A DNA stretch of 64,000 nt, from assembly GCF_020171985.1 (NCBI RefSeq), contig NZ_JAIVAL010000002.1:186001-250000 (forward strand). Reading direction: 5' to 3'. Position numbers and translations under genes: made by a program. This document shows, piece by piece, positions 17,132 through 26,227 of the stretch. The stretch's first letter is position 1; every line of letters starts with the position of its first letter. This stretch comes from Halobacillus halophilus (lineage in GTDB: Bacteria > Bacillota > Bacilli > Bacillales > Halobacillaceae). The notes below the pieces were generated by a model. The model saw only the letters and a program-made list of their open reading frames with translations, did not search any database and had not been told where the DNA came from.

Positions 17132-17457
17132 CAGTAAGCCTCCTTTATTTAAAATATTGAAAAATATTGTCGAACGAATGAATAGTACAATCGGGATTAT
17201 AGAGCCCTTTTTTGCGTTTGTAAACAGCTTTGACTGTAAAAAAACATTTTATTTTATGTAAGCGATTGAAGCTGAAAAATTCACAATTTTTACTTATTCC
17301 ATTGTCTTATTTGCTGTTTATATCTAAGTCAAATTTCCTGGCCGTCTATTTACAATGAAGGTTTTCAACCCGATACAATAATAAACCCTCAATAAAAATA
17401 AACCACCGCATAAATATGCAGTGGTTCAGTAAGAGGTCTATTATTTTAATGATTTTT
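17132..17457. other. AT-rich intergenic gap
   Basis: Upstream region of the YitT gene and downstream end of the histidine kinase gene. Apart from the kinase terminator at 17388-17426 nothing distinct is seen. Confidence 0.5.
17388..17426 (-). terminator. Terminator of the histidine kinase gene
   Basis: On the minus strand AACCACTGCAT, loop ATTT, ATGCGGTGGTT and then TATTTTTATT. It lies about 30 bp past the kinase stop codon. Confidence 0.82.
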
Positions 17458-19332
17458 TCACTTAGGCAATCTAACGGTTACCCTAGTTCCTGCTCCTTTT
17501 TTACTTTCATACGACATCGTGCCGTTTAGATCAGAAACAATTTTCTTCGTAACCATAACTCCTAACCCTGTACCCTTTTCTTTAGTAGTGAAGAATGGCT
17601 CCCCGATTTTCGCCAGTTCTTGAGGGGTCAAACCGGGCCCCTCGTCACTAACGGAAATCGTTAGTTCGTGACTCGACATTTCCGCATCGATTACGACTTC
17701 ACCGCCATCCATCGCATCGATTGCGTTTTTAATTAAATTGATGAGGATCTGATTTAGACGCTTGGGTTCCGTATCGATCTCTTCATCTAAGCCTTTATGT
17801 TGAAATACAAGCTTCACACCTTTATCCTTAGCTTCCTGCTCCAGTAAACGAATGACGTAAGATACGATATGGGCTGGAGCTACTTGTTCTAATTGGATAG
17901 ATGATTTTGGTTTGGACAGCATCATAAAATCCTGAACAATAGCTTCAATCCGGTTCACTTCATCCAGAATGATATCTTGATAATTATCCCTTAATTCTGG
18001 ATTAGCCGCTCCAATTTGCAGGAATCCTTTTATTGCCGTCAAAGGATTTTTAATCTCATGAGCAATTCCAGCCGACATTTGAGTAATAGTAGAAAGCTGC
18101 TGGGATTTTTCTTTCAACTGCTCCATTTCTTTAAACTCAGTTACGTCTTCATGAATTCCTATCACGTAATCGGTTCCAACATTTTCTACTGGAAACCCTC
18201 TAGTCCGTATCCATCTCTCTTCGCCATTACTGCTTTTCACCCGATATTCTACCTGATCCTTTGTGGTGCGCATCAGCTTCATAGACTCTTCAACTTTTGA
18301 ATGATCTGCCTCATTAATCACGCGCAGGATAATGGACGGGTTCGAATAAGCTTCACGGCGGGAGATTCCAAATAAATTCTGGAAAGAAGGACTGATATAA
18401 TGGATTTCATTAAACTGAGGATCACAAATCCAAAAAACATCTTTAATATTGTTAGCGAGCAAAGCGAAACGTTCCTCTGAATCTTTTAACGCTTGAAGCT
18501 GCTTTTTATATTGAGTAATATCCTGGGCAAATACCGTTATTCCAAGCTCAGTAGGGTGAACCGTCATCAGTACGACCGTATTAGTTTTTTGAATGAAACC
18601 TTCGAATTCACATGTCTCCTGAGTTTCCATTGCCCTTAAATAATACTGAAAAAAATTATAATATTCATTGATAGGATAAACATCCCATAATTTACGATTG
18701 CAATTTTGTTCAAACGAAATGCCCGTAATCTGTTCCATCTTCTGATTGGCATAGGTAATCTCCCAATTGTGGCTGATAATAGCTAATCCGTGAGGAAATT
18801 TATCTACCAGATGGGTCATTCGATGTTTCAACTGTGCGTTTTTAGAAGTTGAATAACGGATGCTCTGCTTCTTCGGTTTTTCAGCTAATTTGCCTTTAAA
18901 GGATCTCCCAGCGGACAATTGCTCCTCTTCCTTGGCCACTTGTACAGAATCTTCGGAATGAAGACTCTCATTTCTAACTCTCTCCTTTAAAGAAAACGCA
19001 ATCTGACCGTTAGTAAGATGAACCATTTTACAATCGCATGGTCGAAAGGTGTTCCCGTTGTTCACCTGTAGGGATATGTCACGTAGTCCTTCTGTTAATA
19101 ACTGGTGTAGAACACGCTGCAAAGTATTTTGACTGGATGAAGGGAAGGATTGAAGCCATTCGGTGAATGATAATTCAACATCTTCCAGCTCAAGTGTCCT
19201 TTGCATCTCAGGATTGAGTATAACCTTCTGTAGACGCAGATCCAGCAAGCAGGCAGGTGTGCCATTCATACTAAGGACATCCAGAATTTCATTACTATGG
19301 ACTTGGTCAGAATACCTCTCTCTTATCACCAA
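17458..19332 (-). CDS. Soluble PAS-domain sensor histidine kinase
   Basis: Cytoplasmic kinase of 624 aa without membrane helices, in the style of sporulation kinases (KinA/KinE). There are two clear PAS domains (GLAIISHNWEITYANQKM and IKDVFWICDPQFNEIHYI) plus an N-terminal segment that may be a third. The dimerisation helix carries SAGIAHEIKNPLTAIKGF with phospho-His425, and the ATPase has NLIKNAIDAMDGG, DEGPGL and FFTTKEKGTGLGV. No response regulator is adjacent, so it is an orphan. The frame opens at 19362 (TTG); the TTG at 19332, 8 nt after AGAGG, is preferred. The partner, possibly Spo0F, is inference. Confidence 0.85.
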   Translation of the reverse strand: MVIRERYSDQVHSNEILDVLSMNGTPACLLDLRLQKVILNPEMQRTLELEDVELSFTEWLQSFPSSSQNTLQRVLHQLLTEGLRDISLQVNNGNTFRPCDCKMVHLTNGQIAFSLKERVRNESLHSEDSVQVAKEEEQLSAGRSFKGKLAEKPKKQSIRYSTSKNAQLKHRMTHLVDKFPHGLAIISHNWEITYANQKMEQITGISFEQNCNRKLWDVYPINEYYNFFQYYLRAMETQETCEFEGFIQKTNTVVLMTVHPTELGITVFAQDITQYKKQLQALKDSEERFALLANNIKDVFWICDPQFNEIHYISPSFQNLFGISRREAYSNPSIILRVINEADHSKVEESMKLMRTTKDQVEYRVKSSNGEERWIRTRGFPVENVGTDYVIGIHEDVTEFKEMEQLKEKSQQLSTITQMSAGIAHEIKNPLTAIKGFLQIGAANPELRDNYQDIILDEVNRIEAIVQDFMMLSKPKSSIQLEQVAPAHIVSYVIRLLEQEAKDKGVKLVFQHKGLDEEIDTEPKRLNQILINLIKNAIDAMDGGEVVIDAEMSSHELTISVSDEGPGLTPQELAKIGEPFFTTKEKGTGLGVMVTKKIVSDLNGTMSYESKKGAGTRVTVRLPK

Positions 19333-19506
19333 TATTAAGACCTCTTTTCCTTTACCGTTCAAGATTTTCCAATACGTGTTTTATTATAACGCATCAGAGG
19401 AAAATTTTGAATATTTTCAAACAATTATTCTTAAAATTTAGGATTTTATTATCTTTACATTTTATTTAATTAAATTTTATAATATGACTTTATTCTACTT
19501 TGTTTA

Positions 19507-20373
19507 TTATTCAATACTTCTCCATAAAGTTAGAGAAGCGTAGCTTTGATAAGGGGGCCAGCTTTCACTAAACGATTCCATCTGTTCTTTAGAGGGCTTT
19601 TCTTCCAGTTTAAAATAGGATTTTAGCGCATTTTGTATTCCGATATCTGCTTTAGGAAGCAAATTCTCTCTCCCCACTCCGAACATCAGCCAATTTTCAG
19701 CTGTCCAGGGACCAATACCTCTAATCTTAACAAGATGCTTCATTACGTCTTCGTCTGCCTGACGGGCTAACCACTCCAGGTCCAAATTACCTGCAACTAT
19801 TTTACGGGAAGCATCGATTACGTATTCAGCCTTACGCTGACTGAATTGAAGCTTCCTCAACTCTTCGTAAGGAACATCCGCAACGGTTTCAGGTTCAGGA
19901 TAAAACCAGACGCCATCCTTTTGATAACCCAGCCGCTCGACAAAACGAGTACTCAACGTATGAGCAAATTTCATATTTAGCTGCTGATGTATAATGACTT
20001 TAACTAAGCAGTCGTACAAGTGAAAGTCTTTGACGATAGGTGTACCAGGATAAGCTGAAAATAAATCTTGCAGGTTGGTGTTTTGAAAGTGTCTCTGCAC
20101 CTTTTCAAGATTACGATCCCATTGAAATAAATCACGTACGTGCTGAATCAAAGCTTCTTTGGCGTCTTCATCTTCACTGGAAATACGAAAGGATGGACGA
20201 GTAGTAGTGCCTTGGGCCTGCACGCGGACTACATGGGAACCGTTCTTCAGCTTCACAGGAACATCTACCCACCGCTCCTCTTGATCTAACTTTGTTAAAG
20301 GGTCAAATGACCATCGCTTCAATGTGTAATCAAAATCATAATAACTATTGGCTGTAAGTATTTCTTCCCACAC
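19507..20373 (-). CDS. DNA-3-methyladenine glycosylase, AlkA-type
   Basis: Base-excision repair glycosylase that removes alkylated purines. The HhH-GPD fold is visible as HQQLNMKFAHTLSTRF, then the helix-hairpin-helix LVKIRGIGPWTAENWLM, followed by the catalytic aspartate in LPKADIGIQNAL. The open frame extends to 20439, but the GTG at 20373 (MWEEILTANSYYDFD) has AAGGAGG at 8 nt and gives 288 aa, close to B. subtilis YfjP. It is the only gene in its unit; downstream the AT-rich gap leads to the kinase. Confidence 0.85.
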   Translation of the reverse strand: MWEEILTANSYYDFDYTLKRWSFDPLTKLDQEERWVDVPVKLKNGSHVVRVQAQGTTTRPSFRISSEDEDAKEALIQHVRDLFQWDRNLEKVQRHFQNTNLQDLFSAYPGTPIVKDFHLYDCLVKVIIHQQLNMKFAHTLSTRFVERLGYQKDGVWFYPEPETVADVPYEELRKLQFSQRKAEYVIDASRKIVAGNLDLEWLARQADEDVMKHLVKIRGIGPWTAENWLMFGVGRENLLPKADIGIQNALKSYFKLEEKPSKEQMESFSESWPPYQSYASLTLWRSIE

Positions 20374-20524
20374 CCCTGTAACCTCCTTCGTTCCAATCAA
20401 TCCACTATAATGTATTTCTTTACCTTTTCCCTTCTCCATTAAAGCCTAATCAAAATTTAATATACTCGCTAGATTCGTTTTGAAATAAGGTCTTACATGA
20501 TGGGGATTACAACTGAAAAACACA

Positions 20525-20552
20525 TCAAGTCTTCAATAAACGGGAGCATATC
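20525..20552. repeat. Terminal remnant of the dispersed repeat
   Basis: TCAAGTCTTCAATAAACGGG followed by AGC matches the right end of repeat locus a (AAGTCTTCAACAAACGGGAG). Only the end is present, so it is probably a decayed copy. Confidence 0.55.
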
Positions 20553-20577
20553 TTTATTATTATAAAAAAAGCATAAG

Positions 20578-20611
20578 AAAGCCTCTGCACGCGTTGCGTG
20601 CAGAGGCTTTT
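20578..20611 (-). terminator. Terminator of pdaA
   Basis: AAAAGCCTCTGCACGC and its complement with a 3-nt loop, followed on the minus strand by TTATGCTTTTTTT. Confidence 0.75.
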
Positions 20612-20613
20612 GG

Positions 20614-21393
20614 TTACAGACTCCAAATTGGAAAAGGAAGCAGTTTTTTAACCATTAAATCGTTAAGGCTGCCGAAATGGTATCCGCGTTTTCTTAGTTC
20701 ATCAATTAATTGCTCTAGAGCTTCCGCATTATCCTGCGAGACTGTATGCAAAAGTATGACAGCACCAGGATGGATCTGATCGAGCACACTATGATAAGCA
20801 TACTCCCAGCCTTTTTGGTTATTTGTTTCCCAATCCTTAAAAGCCAGAGACCAGAACGCATGGGTATATCCGAATTCTTTTGCCCACTTTAACGTTTGTT
20901 CATTAAACGTACCACGAGGTGGACGGACAAATGTCATGGTTTCCTGATCTGTTAATTTCTTAACTTCTCGATTAACTTTGTCCAATTCCTGTTTCATTTG
21001 TTCCTTGGAAACTTTCGTAAAATCAGGGTGGCTCCACGAATGGTTACCGATTAAATGGCCTTCATTGGCCATTCGCTTTAACAGATCAGGAGCACTTTGA
21101 ATGTAATGCCCGGTTACAAAAAAAGTTGCAGGCACCTCTTTTTCCTTTAAAATATCTAACACTTTCCCTGTATATCCCTGCTCGTATCCATTATCAAAGG
21201 TTAAGTAAATAACAGGAGCTCCAGAAGGATCGACATAGAAACCATCTTCTTTCTCCAGCATAGGCCCGTAACGGCCTACATCCGGAGCTTCTCCATTATT
21301 GCTTTTTTTGTATCCCCATCCTTCTGCCTGTATCGTTAAAGGCTGTAGAAGAAATGCACAGGATACGAATAAGGCTAGAATAACTTTCCACAT
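20614..21393 (-). CDS. pdaA: Polysaccharide deacetylase, PdaA-like (muramic delta-lactam)
   Basis: Exported NodB-type deacetylase needed, in characterised relatives, for muramic-delta-lactam formation in spore cortex. The signal peptide is WKVILALFVSCAFLLQPLTI followed by AEG. NodB motifs: TFDNGYEQG (metal Asp), HSWSHPDFTK (metal His pair), RPPRGTFNE, and late LLHTVSQDN. The product is 259 aa, against about 263 for B. subtilis PdaA. The ATG at 21393 is preferred over a GTG three codons upstream, though both ribosome sites are weak. If correct, the organism forms endospores. Confidence 0.87.
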   Translation of the reverse strand: MWKVILALFVSCAFLLQPLTIQAEGWGYKKSNNGEAPDVGRYGPMLEKEDGFYVDPSGAPVIYLTFDNGYEQGYTGKVLDILKEKEVPATFFVTGHYIQSAPDLLKRMANEGHLIGNHSWSHPDFTKVSKEQMKQELDKVNREVKKLTDQETMTFVRPPRGTFNEQTLKWAKEFGYTHAFWSLAFKDWETNNQKGWEYAYHSVLDQIHPGAVILLHTVSQDNAEALEQLIDELRKRGYHFGSLNDLMVKKLLPFPIWSL

Positions 21394-21480
21394 GACTACC
21401 ACTCACTTTTTGCTTAGTATGCGTGAGTCACAAGCTAAATATAAAGAAAGACAAGTGGGAATATTACCCACTCGCCTTTC

Positions 21481-22785
21481 TTAAAGAATTAGGGCAGTTG
21501 CCCATCCGAAAATGAATAATGGAATATTATAATGAAGGAAAGTCGGTACACATGTATCCCAGATGTGGTTATGCCTGCCGTCCGCATTTAAACCTGAAGT
21601 AGGTCCAAGGGTACTGTCGGATGCCGGCGAACCGGCATCGCCCAGGGCACCTGCCGTTCCGATCAGAGCAGCTGTAGCCATCGGTGAAAAACCGGCACTG
21701 ACACATATAGGAACGAATAAAGCTGCGAGAATTGGTACCGTCGCAAAGGAAGATCCAATCCCCATTGTAACCACTAGTCCCACAAGCAATAAGATAAAGG
21801 CAATCATAGCCTGATTATCTCCGATATAATCAGAACTAATTTCCACTAACGCACTTACAGATTCCGTTTGGGTTAACACATTGGCATAACCTGATGCTAC
21901 AAGCATAACGAAGGCGATGAATCCCATCATGCCTATTCCATCGTTAACCACTTTGTCACCTTTAGTGAAAGGAACAACACGAAAGATGAACATAATGATT
22001 ATTCCAGCTAAAGCAGCGAGGATCAGGTTCTGCCAGAAAGCCTGGATAAATAAAGTAACTAAAATAGCAAGAATTGTCCAAACATGTTTAGTCTGAAAGC
22101 TCTGGCTTTTAACGGGTTCTTCCACCACAGATTCAGCTTCTGCCAAAGCCGGGGCTTCCCGCTTTTTCCTATATGTGATCAACACGGCTATGAACAACCC
22201 GACAATCATCCCCGATCCTGGAATGATCAGGGACTGGGCAATTGTTCCGATTCCAAGACTTATTCCATTTGCATCCATAGCTTCCTGAATCGTCTCATGA
22301 AAGAGAAAACCGAAACCTACAGGAATCATAACGTAAGGAGCTTTCAAGCCAAACGTTAAAGCGGCAGCAACCGCGCGACGATCCAGTTTCATTTCATCGA
22401 AAAGCTTTAATAACGGCGGTATTAATATAGGTATAAAGGCAATATGAACTGGTATAACGTTTTGGGATAAACTCGCTACGAAGGCAATTACAAACACAAT
22501 CATCGTACGTCTGCTCTTCAGTGCACGAAGCAAGTAATTTACTAATAATGCTGTAATACCAGAATAACTTATAGCAACCGCAAATGCGCCTAACAATACA
22601 TAACTTAAAGCGACACTTGCCTGTCCCCCCATTCCATTTACTAGTATTTCCACAGAAGACTTAAGCGATTCACCGTTCATTAAGCCGGCAGTTAGTCCGG
22701 CAGCAATAATTGCGATAATAACATTAATTCGTAATAGACTTAAAATCGTCATTACGAGGACAGATACAATGACTGCCCAGGCCAT
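21481..22785 (-). CDS. Na+/H+ antiporter-family permease, YuiF-like
   Basis: Integral membrane carrier of 434 aa with about 11 helices. Sequence landmarks are SLSQNVIPVHIAFIPILIPP, GLKAPYVMIPVGFGFLFHE, and the C-terminal GTAGALGDAGSPASDSTLGP followed by TSGLNADGRHNHIWDTCVP, typical of the family that includes B. subtilis YuiF. The family is annotated either as sodium/proton antiporter or amino-acid carrier; the substrate cannot be read from sequence. GAGGGG lies 8 nt before the ATG. Confidence 0.76.
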   Translation of the reverse strand: MAWAVIVSVLVMTILSLLRINVIIAIIAAGLTAGLMNGESLKSSVEILVNGMGGQASVALSYVLLGAFAVAISYSGITALLVNYLLRALKSRRTMIVFVIAFVASLSQNVIPVHIAFIPILIPPLLKLFDEMKLDRRAVAAALTFGLKAPYVMIPVGFGFLFHETIQEAMDANGISLGIGTIAQSLIIPGSGMIVGLFIAVLITYRKKREAPALAEAESVVEEPVKSQSFQTKHVWTILAILVTLFIQAFWQNLILAALAGIIIMFIFRVVPFTKGDKVVNDGIGMMGFIAFVMLVASGYANVLTQTESVSALVEISSDYIGDNQAMIAFILLLVGLVVTMGIGSSFATVPILAALFVPICVSAGFSPMATAALIGTAGALGDAGSPASDSTLGPTSGLNADGRHNHIWDTCVPTFLHYNIPLFIFGWATALIL

Positions 22786-22882
22786 AATCCATTCCCCTCT
22801 CTATTCTATCTTTTATTTATTAGCGATTTACCATAATAAAGTACAATATTAAAAAAATCAACCCTCTTATCCGAGAGTTAAC

Positions 22883-23059
22883 CTAGAAAAAATTCACATA
22901 TATAACAATAGCTGTTATAGCCATACTTGAGCCCATAAGAATCTTCTTTTGTGTATGTTGAATAGAACGTCCTGACGCTTTACGATACAAAGCCATAATA
23001 AGGGTCAGCATAAACAAAAAGCCGAGCACAGGGGAAATATAAAAAATCACCAGATCCAA
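22883..23059 (-). CDS. 58-aa small membrane protein
   Basis: A short frame starts with TTG 8 nt after GGAGG: MDLVIFYISPVLGFLFMLTL, a basic stretch (YRKASGRSIQHTQKK) and a second helix MGSSMAITAIVIYVNFF. It has two membrane helices with a positive loop between them. It lies 23 bp downstream of the SE1561-like gene in the same direction, suggesting a two-gene unit. No family recognised. Confidence 0.6.
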   Translation of the reverse strand: MDLVIFYISPVLGFLFMLTLIMALYRKASGRSIQHTQKKILMGSSMAITAIVIYVNFF

Positions 23060-23081
23060 TTCATTCCCCTCCTTTTTTTTA

Positions 23082-23234
23082 TTATTTGTTCATTTTATTC
23101 TCTAGTTCTTCAAGCATTGAAATCAAATGGTCAATATCTTCTACAGAAGTTTCCTCAGGCTCTAATTCTTCAATTCGTATCATGAATTCAGATAATCGTG
23201 TTTTTAGATCATCGATTTTCTCTTGCTGGGTCAT
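23082..23234 (-). CDS. SE1561-family small protein
   Basis: A 50-aa acidic, helical protein (MTQQEKIDDLKTRLSEFMIR, then IEELEPEETSVEDIDHLI and SMLEELENKMNK). This fits the short conserved Bacillota family named SE1561, function unknown. AAGGAG lies 9 nt before the ATG. Followed by the 58-aa membrane gene. Confidence 0.72.
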   Translation of the reverse strand: MTQQEKIDDLKTRLSEFMIRIEELEPEETSVEDIDHLISMLEELENKMNK

Positions 23235-23282
23235 AGTAACGAACTCCTTTTTATACTTTTTCAGCCATGCTTATCATAGTAC

Positions 23283-23325
23283 AAGCATAGACTTATGTCT
23301 ATCATGGACTTACTGGAAGATAAAC
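23283..23325. repeat. 43-bp imperfect direct repeat, copy 1
   Basis: AAGCATAG...TGGACTTACTGGAAGATAAAC matches 23538-23580 at about 35 of 43 positions. It lies upstream of the SE1561 gene. Confidence 0.6.
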
Positions 23326-23386
23326 CCTTTAATCCCTATAGTTTATAACCTAAAATTAACCTTTCGAGCTATTGGCATAAACTTCC

Positions 23387-23421
23387 ACCTCAGGTCATCC
23401 ATATTATGGATGACCTGAGGT
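23387..23421. repeat. Palindromic element, copy 3
   Basis: Stem ACCTCAGGTCATCCAT (16 bp) around the loop ATT; the same core as at 6765 and 7554, but the outer three pairs are lost (CC...CAC). It sits in the 381-bp gap between the divergent SE1561 and yfkC genes. No T-run follows. Confidence 0.88.
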
Positions 23422-23537
23422 CACAATATAGGTGATCTTTTTATTACATTGGATGATGAGGTAAGCCATCACTTCTGTTTGAGGGTATTTATATCATTAA
23501 AAATAGAAGGGATCCTATCGAATATGAAGATTAAGAT

Positions 23538-23580
23538 AAGCATAGCACTACGTCCATCGTGGACATACTGGTAGATAAAC
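23538..23580. repeat. 43-bp imperfect direct repeat, copy 2
   Basis: Second copy of the 23283-23325 repeat, ending just before a TATAAT (23585-23590) that probably serves yfkC. The two copies bracket the palindrome. The remaining gap sequence shows nothing else. Confidence 0.6.
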
Positions 23581-23616
23581 ATGCTATAATACTTGCCTAA
23601 GAGGAGGTCAGATTCT

Positions 23617-24480
23617 ATGGGTTTAGATCATATAGATTTAAGTAAATGGGCGGAAGATCCTGGTCCCGCGGTTGTCATTATAAGCAGCGCCATCCTGCTT
23701 TTCTTATCTGTTATTATTATCCGAAAGATAATTCAATCATTCTTCAAAAGAACTTCCTTTATCGAGGAGCGAAAAGAGCAGACATTAGAATCCATGTTCA
23801 ACTCCATCATAAGCTATGCTGCTGTGATTGGGTTTATTTTTATTGTTCTCGATCAATTCATTCCTATCGGCAGGCTGCTGGCCGGGGCTGGAGTCATCGG
23901 TATTATTGTTGGTTTTGGTGCCCAGAATCTGATTAAAGATTTCTTCGCGGGTTTGTTTCTCCTATATGAGAAACAGCTTCATAAAGGTGACTTTATTACC
24001 TTAAATAACACTTTTCATGGAACGGTAGAGGAAATCGGACTGCGTTTTTTAAAAATCAGGCAATGGAGCGGTCGTCTGCTTACCATAAGCAACGGACAGA
24101 TAACGACAATTGAGAATTATAACTTTGAACATATGCGTGTGATTGAGAAAATCACGACGAACTTCAAAGAAGATCCAAAACGCATGTTCGAAGTTTTAGA
24201 GGAAGCCTGTGTGCGAATGAATGAGGAATTGGCTGTCTATTTGAAAAAGGATTTAGCAGACAAACCGATTGAACCTTTCCAAATCTATGGTATGACTTCC
24301 CTGAATGATCACTATCGAGGTTATGAATATACAGTAACTGGACTAGTCTATGACCTGGTTTACTGGACAGCTGCCAAAGAGACACGTCGGATTCTTGCTG
24401 AAACCATGCATAAACATGAAATCGCTATGGCTGAGCAGCGTATTGAAATGAGGACTTATTCTTCCGAAACGGGAGAATAA
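23617..24480 (+). CDS. yfkC: Small-conductance mechanosensitive channel, MscS family
   Basis: Membrane tension-gated channel expected to release solutes on hypo-osmotic shock. The N-terminal helices (PAVVIISSAILLFLSVIIII-like and MFNSIISYAAVIGFIFIVL) are followed by the pore helix GRLLAGAGVIGIIVGFGAQN and the beta domain GDFITLNNTFHGTVEEIGLR. The product is 287 aa, usual for one-domain MscS. The open frame begins at 23593 (TTG), but the ATG at 23617 has GAGGAGG at 9 nt. It converges on yfkD, the same neighbour as in B. subtilis, which supports the name. Confidence 0.87.
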   Translation: MGLDHIDLSKWAEDPGPAVVIISSAILLFLSVIIIRKIIQSFFKRTSFIEERKEQTLESMFNSIISYAAVIGFIFIVLDQFIPIGRLLAGAGVIGIIVGFGAQNLIKDFFAGLFLLYEKQLHKGDFITLNNTFHGTVEEIGLRFLKIRQWSGRLLTISNGQITTIENYNFEHMRVIEKITTNFKEDPKRMFEVLEEACVRMNEELAVYLKKDLADKPIEPFQIYGMTSLNDHYRGYEYTVTGLVYDLVYWTAAKETRRILAETMHKHEIAMAEQRIEMRTYSSETGE

Positions 24481-24485
24481 GTCTT

Positions 24486-25283
24486 CTACTCAGCAATCAA
24501 TCGAAAGCTTATGTGATTCTCTACGGGGATCCAGGCTCCGATTTCCTGCTTGGTTATGTTTTTTACCATAACTTTTTTATCGCTTCCCTTTAGCTGAATA
24601 TAAACATCCCCAAAAACGGCTTCTCCTGTTTCCTTGAGAGCAGGAGCATATGCCTCCAAAACACCTTTATAATCTACAGCTACGTCGTAAGCCTTACTAT
24701 GAGACGTTCCCCTCCCGATTACGGTTTGATAAGCAAGTGGAAGGTCTGTATTCTTTTGAGCTTCAAGCAAAATCATTTCCCTCAATTGATCACTATGACT
24801 GGTTTGAGTAGTTAAACCGCCCTGAACCTGCTTCTCTCCGATTTGCTCATAACCTATTTTTTTAGTCTTCACGCCATTTACATTGTTAAGTTCATTCTCA
24901 TTAATTTTTTGATATTTCCAGTTCACCGTTGTCTCTTTAGAGTTATAAGCAAGCGGCCAGCGACCAAGGAAGATCTCCCCTCTATAACCGATCGCAAAGG
25001 GGGAAGGAGTGATCGACGTTTCATTGAACATCTCGATTAGCTTCGAGTTCGTAATTTTCACTTTTGTATCTTTGAGAAGCTCGGGAGTTCTGCTTTCTTT
25101 TTTCAGCTTCCTATCTTCGCTGTTCTTATTCGTGTAGGTATTATTTTCAGAAATGTTAATCACATGTCCTGGCACTTTGGTATCGTTTCTATCTTCCTGT
25201 TTCGCTTCAACTGCGATTCCTGATAAATAAGCTGCCATCATCCAGACCACTGCAGCAGTTAAAAGGACCTTTTTTACCTCCAT
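24486..25283 (-). CDS. yfkD: YfkD-like exported protein
   Basis: Secreted or membrane-anchored protein of unknown function, 265 aa. The N-terminal signal sequence is VLLTAAVVWMMAAYLSGIAV followed by EAKQ. The C-terminal end NITKQEIGAWIPVENHISFR is close to what I recall of B. subtilis YfkD (264 aa). It ends 6 bp from the converging yfkC. The ribosome site is modest (GGCGG 8 nt away). Confidence 0.8.
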   Translation of the reverse strand: MEVKKVLLTAAVVWMMAAYLSGIAVEAKQEDRNDTKVPGHVINISENNTYTNKNSEDRKLKKESRTPELLKDTKVKITNSKLIEMFNETSITPSPFAIGYRGEIFLGRWPLAYNSKETTVNWKYQKINENELNNVNGVKTKKIGYEQIGEKQVQGGLTTQTSHSDQLREMILLEAQKNTDLPLAYQTVIGRGTSHSKAYDVAVDYKGVLEAYAPALKETGEAVFGDVYIQLKGSDKKVMVKNITKQEIGAWIPVENHISFRLIAE

Positions 25284-25346
25284 CTTCCTGACCGCCTTTC
25301 GTTTTTCTTAGTGTGTGGAAGATAGAGTTCTCCTATGCTGGAAACC

Positions 25347-25958
25347 TCAGGAAAGCAGCTTATTCATCGCCCATTGAGCTTTTGTATCGAAAAACTGAAT
25401 AGCCGGGCCAATTCCTATTAATATAACGAGTGTTCCAAAGCCAATCGGCCCTCCGAGTATAAGAGCTCCTACCAATGCAAATGCTTCGGTCAGTGTCTTG
25501 GAAAGTGTCAGACTGAAGCCAAATCGTTTTTGCAGCGCTACCATAAACCCATCCACCGGATTTAAAGAAAACTTCGATTGCAAATACAAAGCGACTCCAA
25601 TGGCAATAGCGACAATCCCACTCAGAAGGATAATCAATTGGTCCCAGAACATAGAGAACGTAACCGTATTCAATGCTCCTAAGAGCCAAAAATCGATGAC
25701 TTTCCCGAGAATTAATATAGTGATAACCGCAAGTACATCAGGGCGCTCTTTTGCGATGAGAGCGTTGCTGACAATTAATAATGCGCCGATGATAATAACC
25801 CAGTTTCCAACTGTAAGTCCAAAAGATTCTGTTAAACCAACGTTCAACGCATCCCACGCTCCTGCTCCTAAATCAGCTTTAATCGTTAGGGATATACCAA
25901 AGGCAATGATCACAATTCCAACTAAATAGAATATGGCTTTTAAAAGCATGCTTTTCAT
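25347..25958 (-). CDS. YczE/YyaS-type membrane protein
   Basis: Five- or six-helix membrane protein of 203 aa; role unknown. The motif LTIKADLGAGAWDALNVGLT and the later SKFSLNPVDGFMVALQ are typical of the YczE/YyaS/YitT superfamily. The frame is open to 26030, but the ATG at 25958 (MKSMLLKAIFYLVG) has GGGGAG at 6 nt and is the sensible start. It precedes yfkD on the minus strand with a 63-bp gap, so the two could be co-transcribed. Confidence 0.8.
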   Translation of the reverse strand: MKSMLLKAIFYLVGIVIIAFGISLTIKADLGAGAWDALNVGLTESFGLTVGNWVIIIGALLIVSNALIAKERPDVLAVITILILGKVIDFWLLGALNTVTFSMFWDQLIILLSGIVAIAIGVALYLQSKFSLNPVDGFMVALQKRFGFSLTLSKTLTEAFALVGALILGGPIGFGTLVILIGIGPAIQFFDTKAQWAMNKLLS

Positions 25959-26180
25959 GTGCTGCTCCCCTTTTTTCCATAAGTAATGTATAACATTGTT
26001 ATTTCTTTTCTTGTTGAGATATTGGTTCACCGTGAAGTTCCTGCGGGGTATGCCTCGCTTTCCCCACTAACACTAGTCTACTTTCAAAATCAGCCCCATC
26101 TGTATCGAAACTGATTCTAAAACAATCTTAGAGGTTGAGTGGAACAAGTTCTAAAGCCGTTTATAAAAACTTTATCCATA

Positions 26181-26222
26181 AAAAAAAGAGCACTTATCCT
26201 TCATAAGAATAAGGCTCTTTTA
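26181..26222 (-). terminator. Terminator of the OsmC-like gene
   Basis: On the minus strand AAAGAGC-CTTAT pairs with ATAAG-GCTCTTT and is followed by a run of T. It lies just after the stop codon at 26228. Confidence 0.75.
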
Positions 26223-26227
26223 TATTA

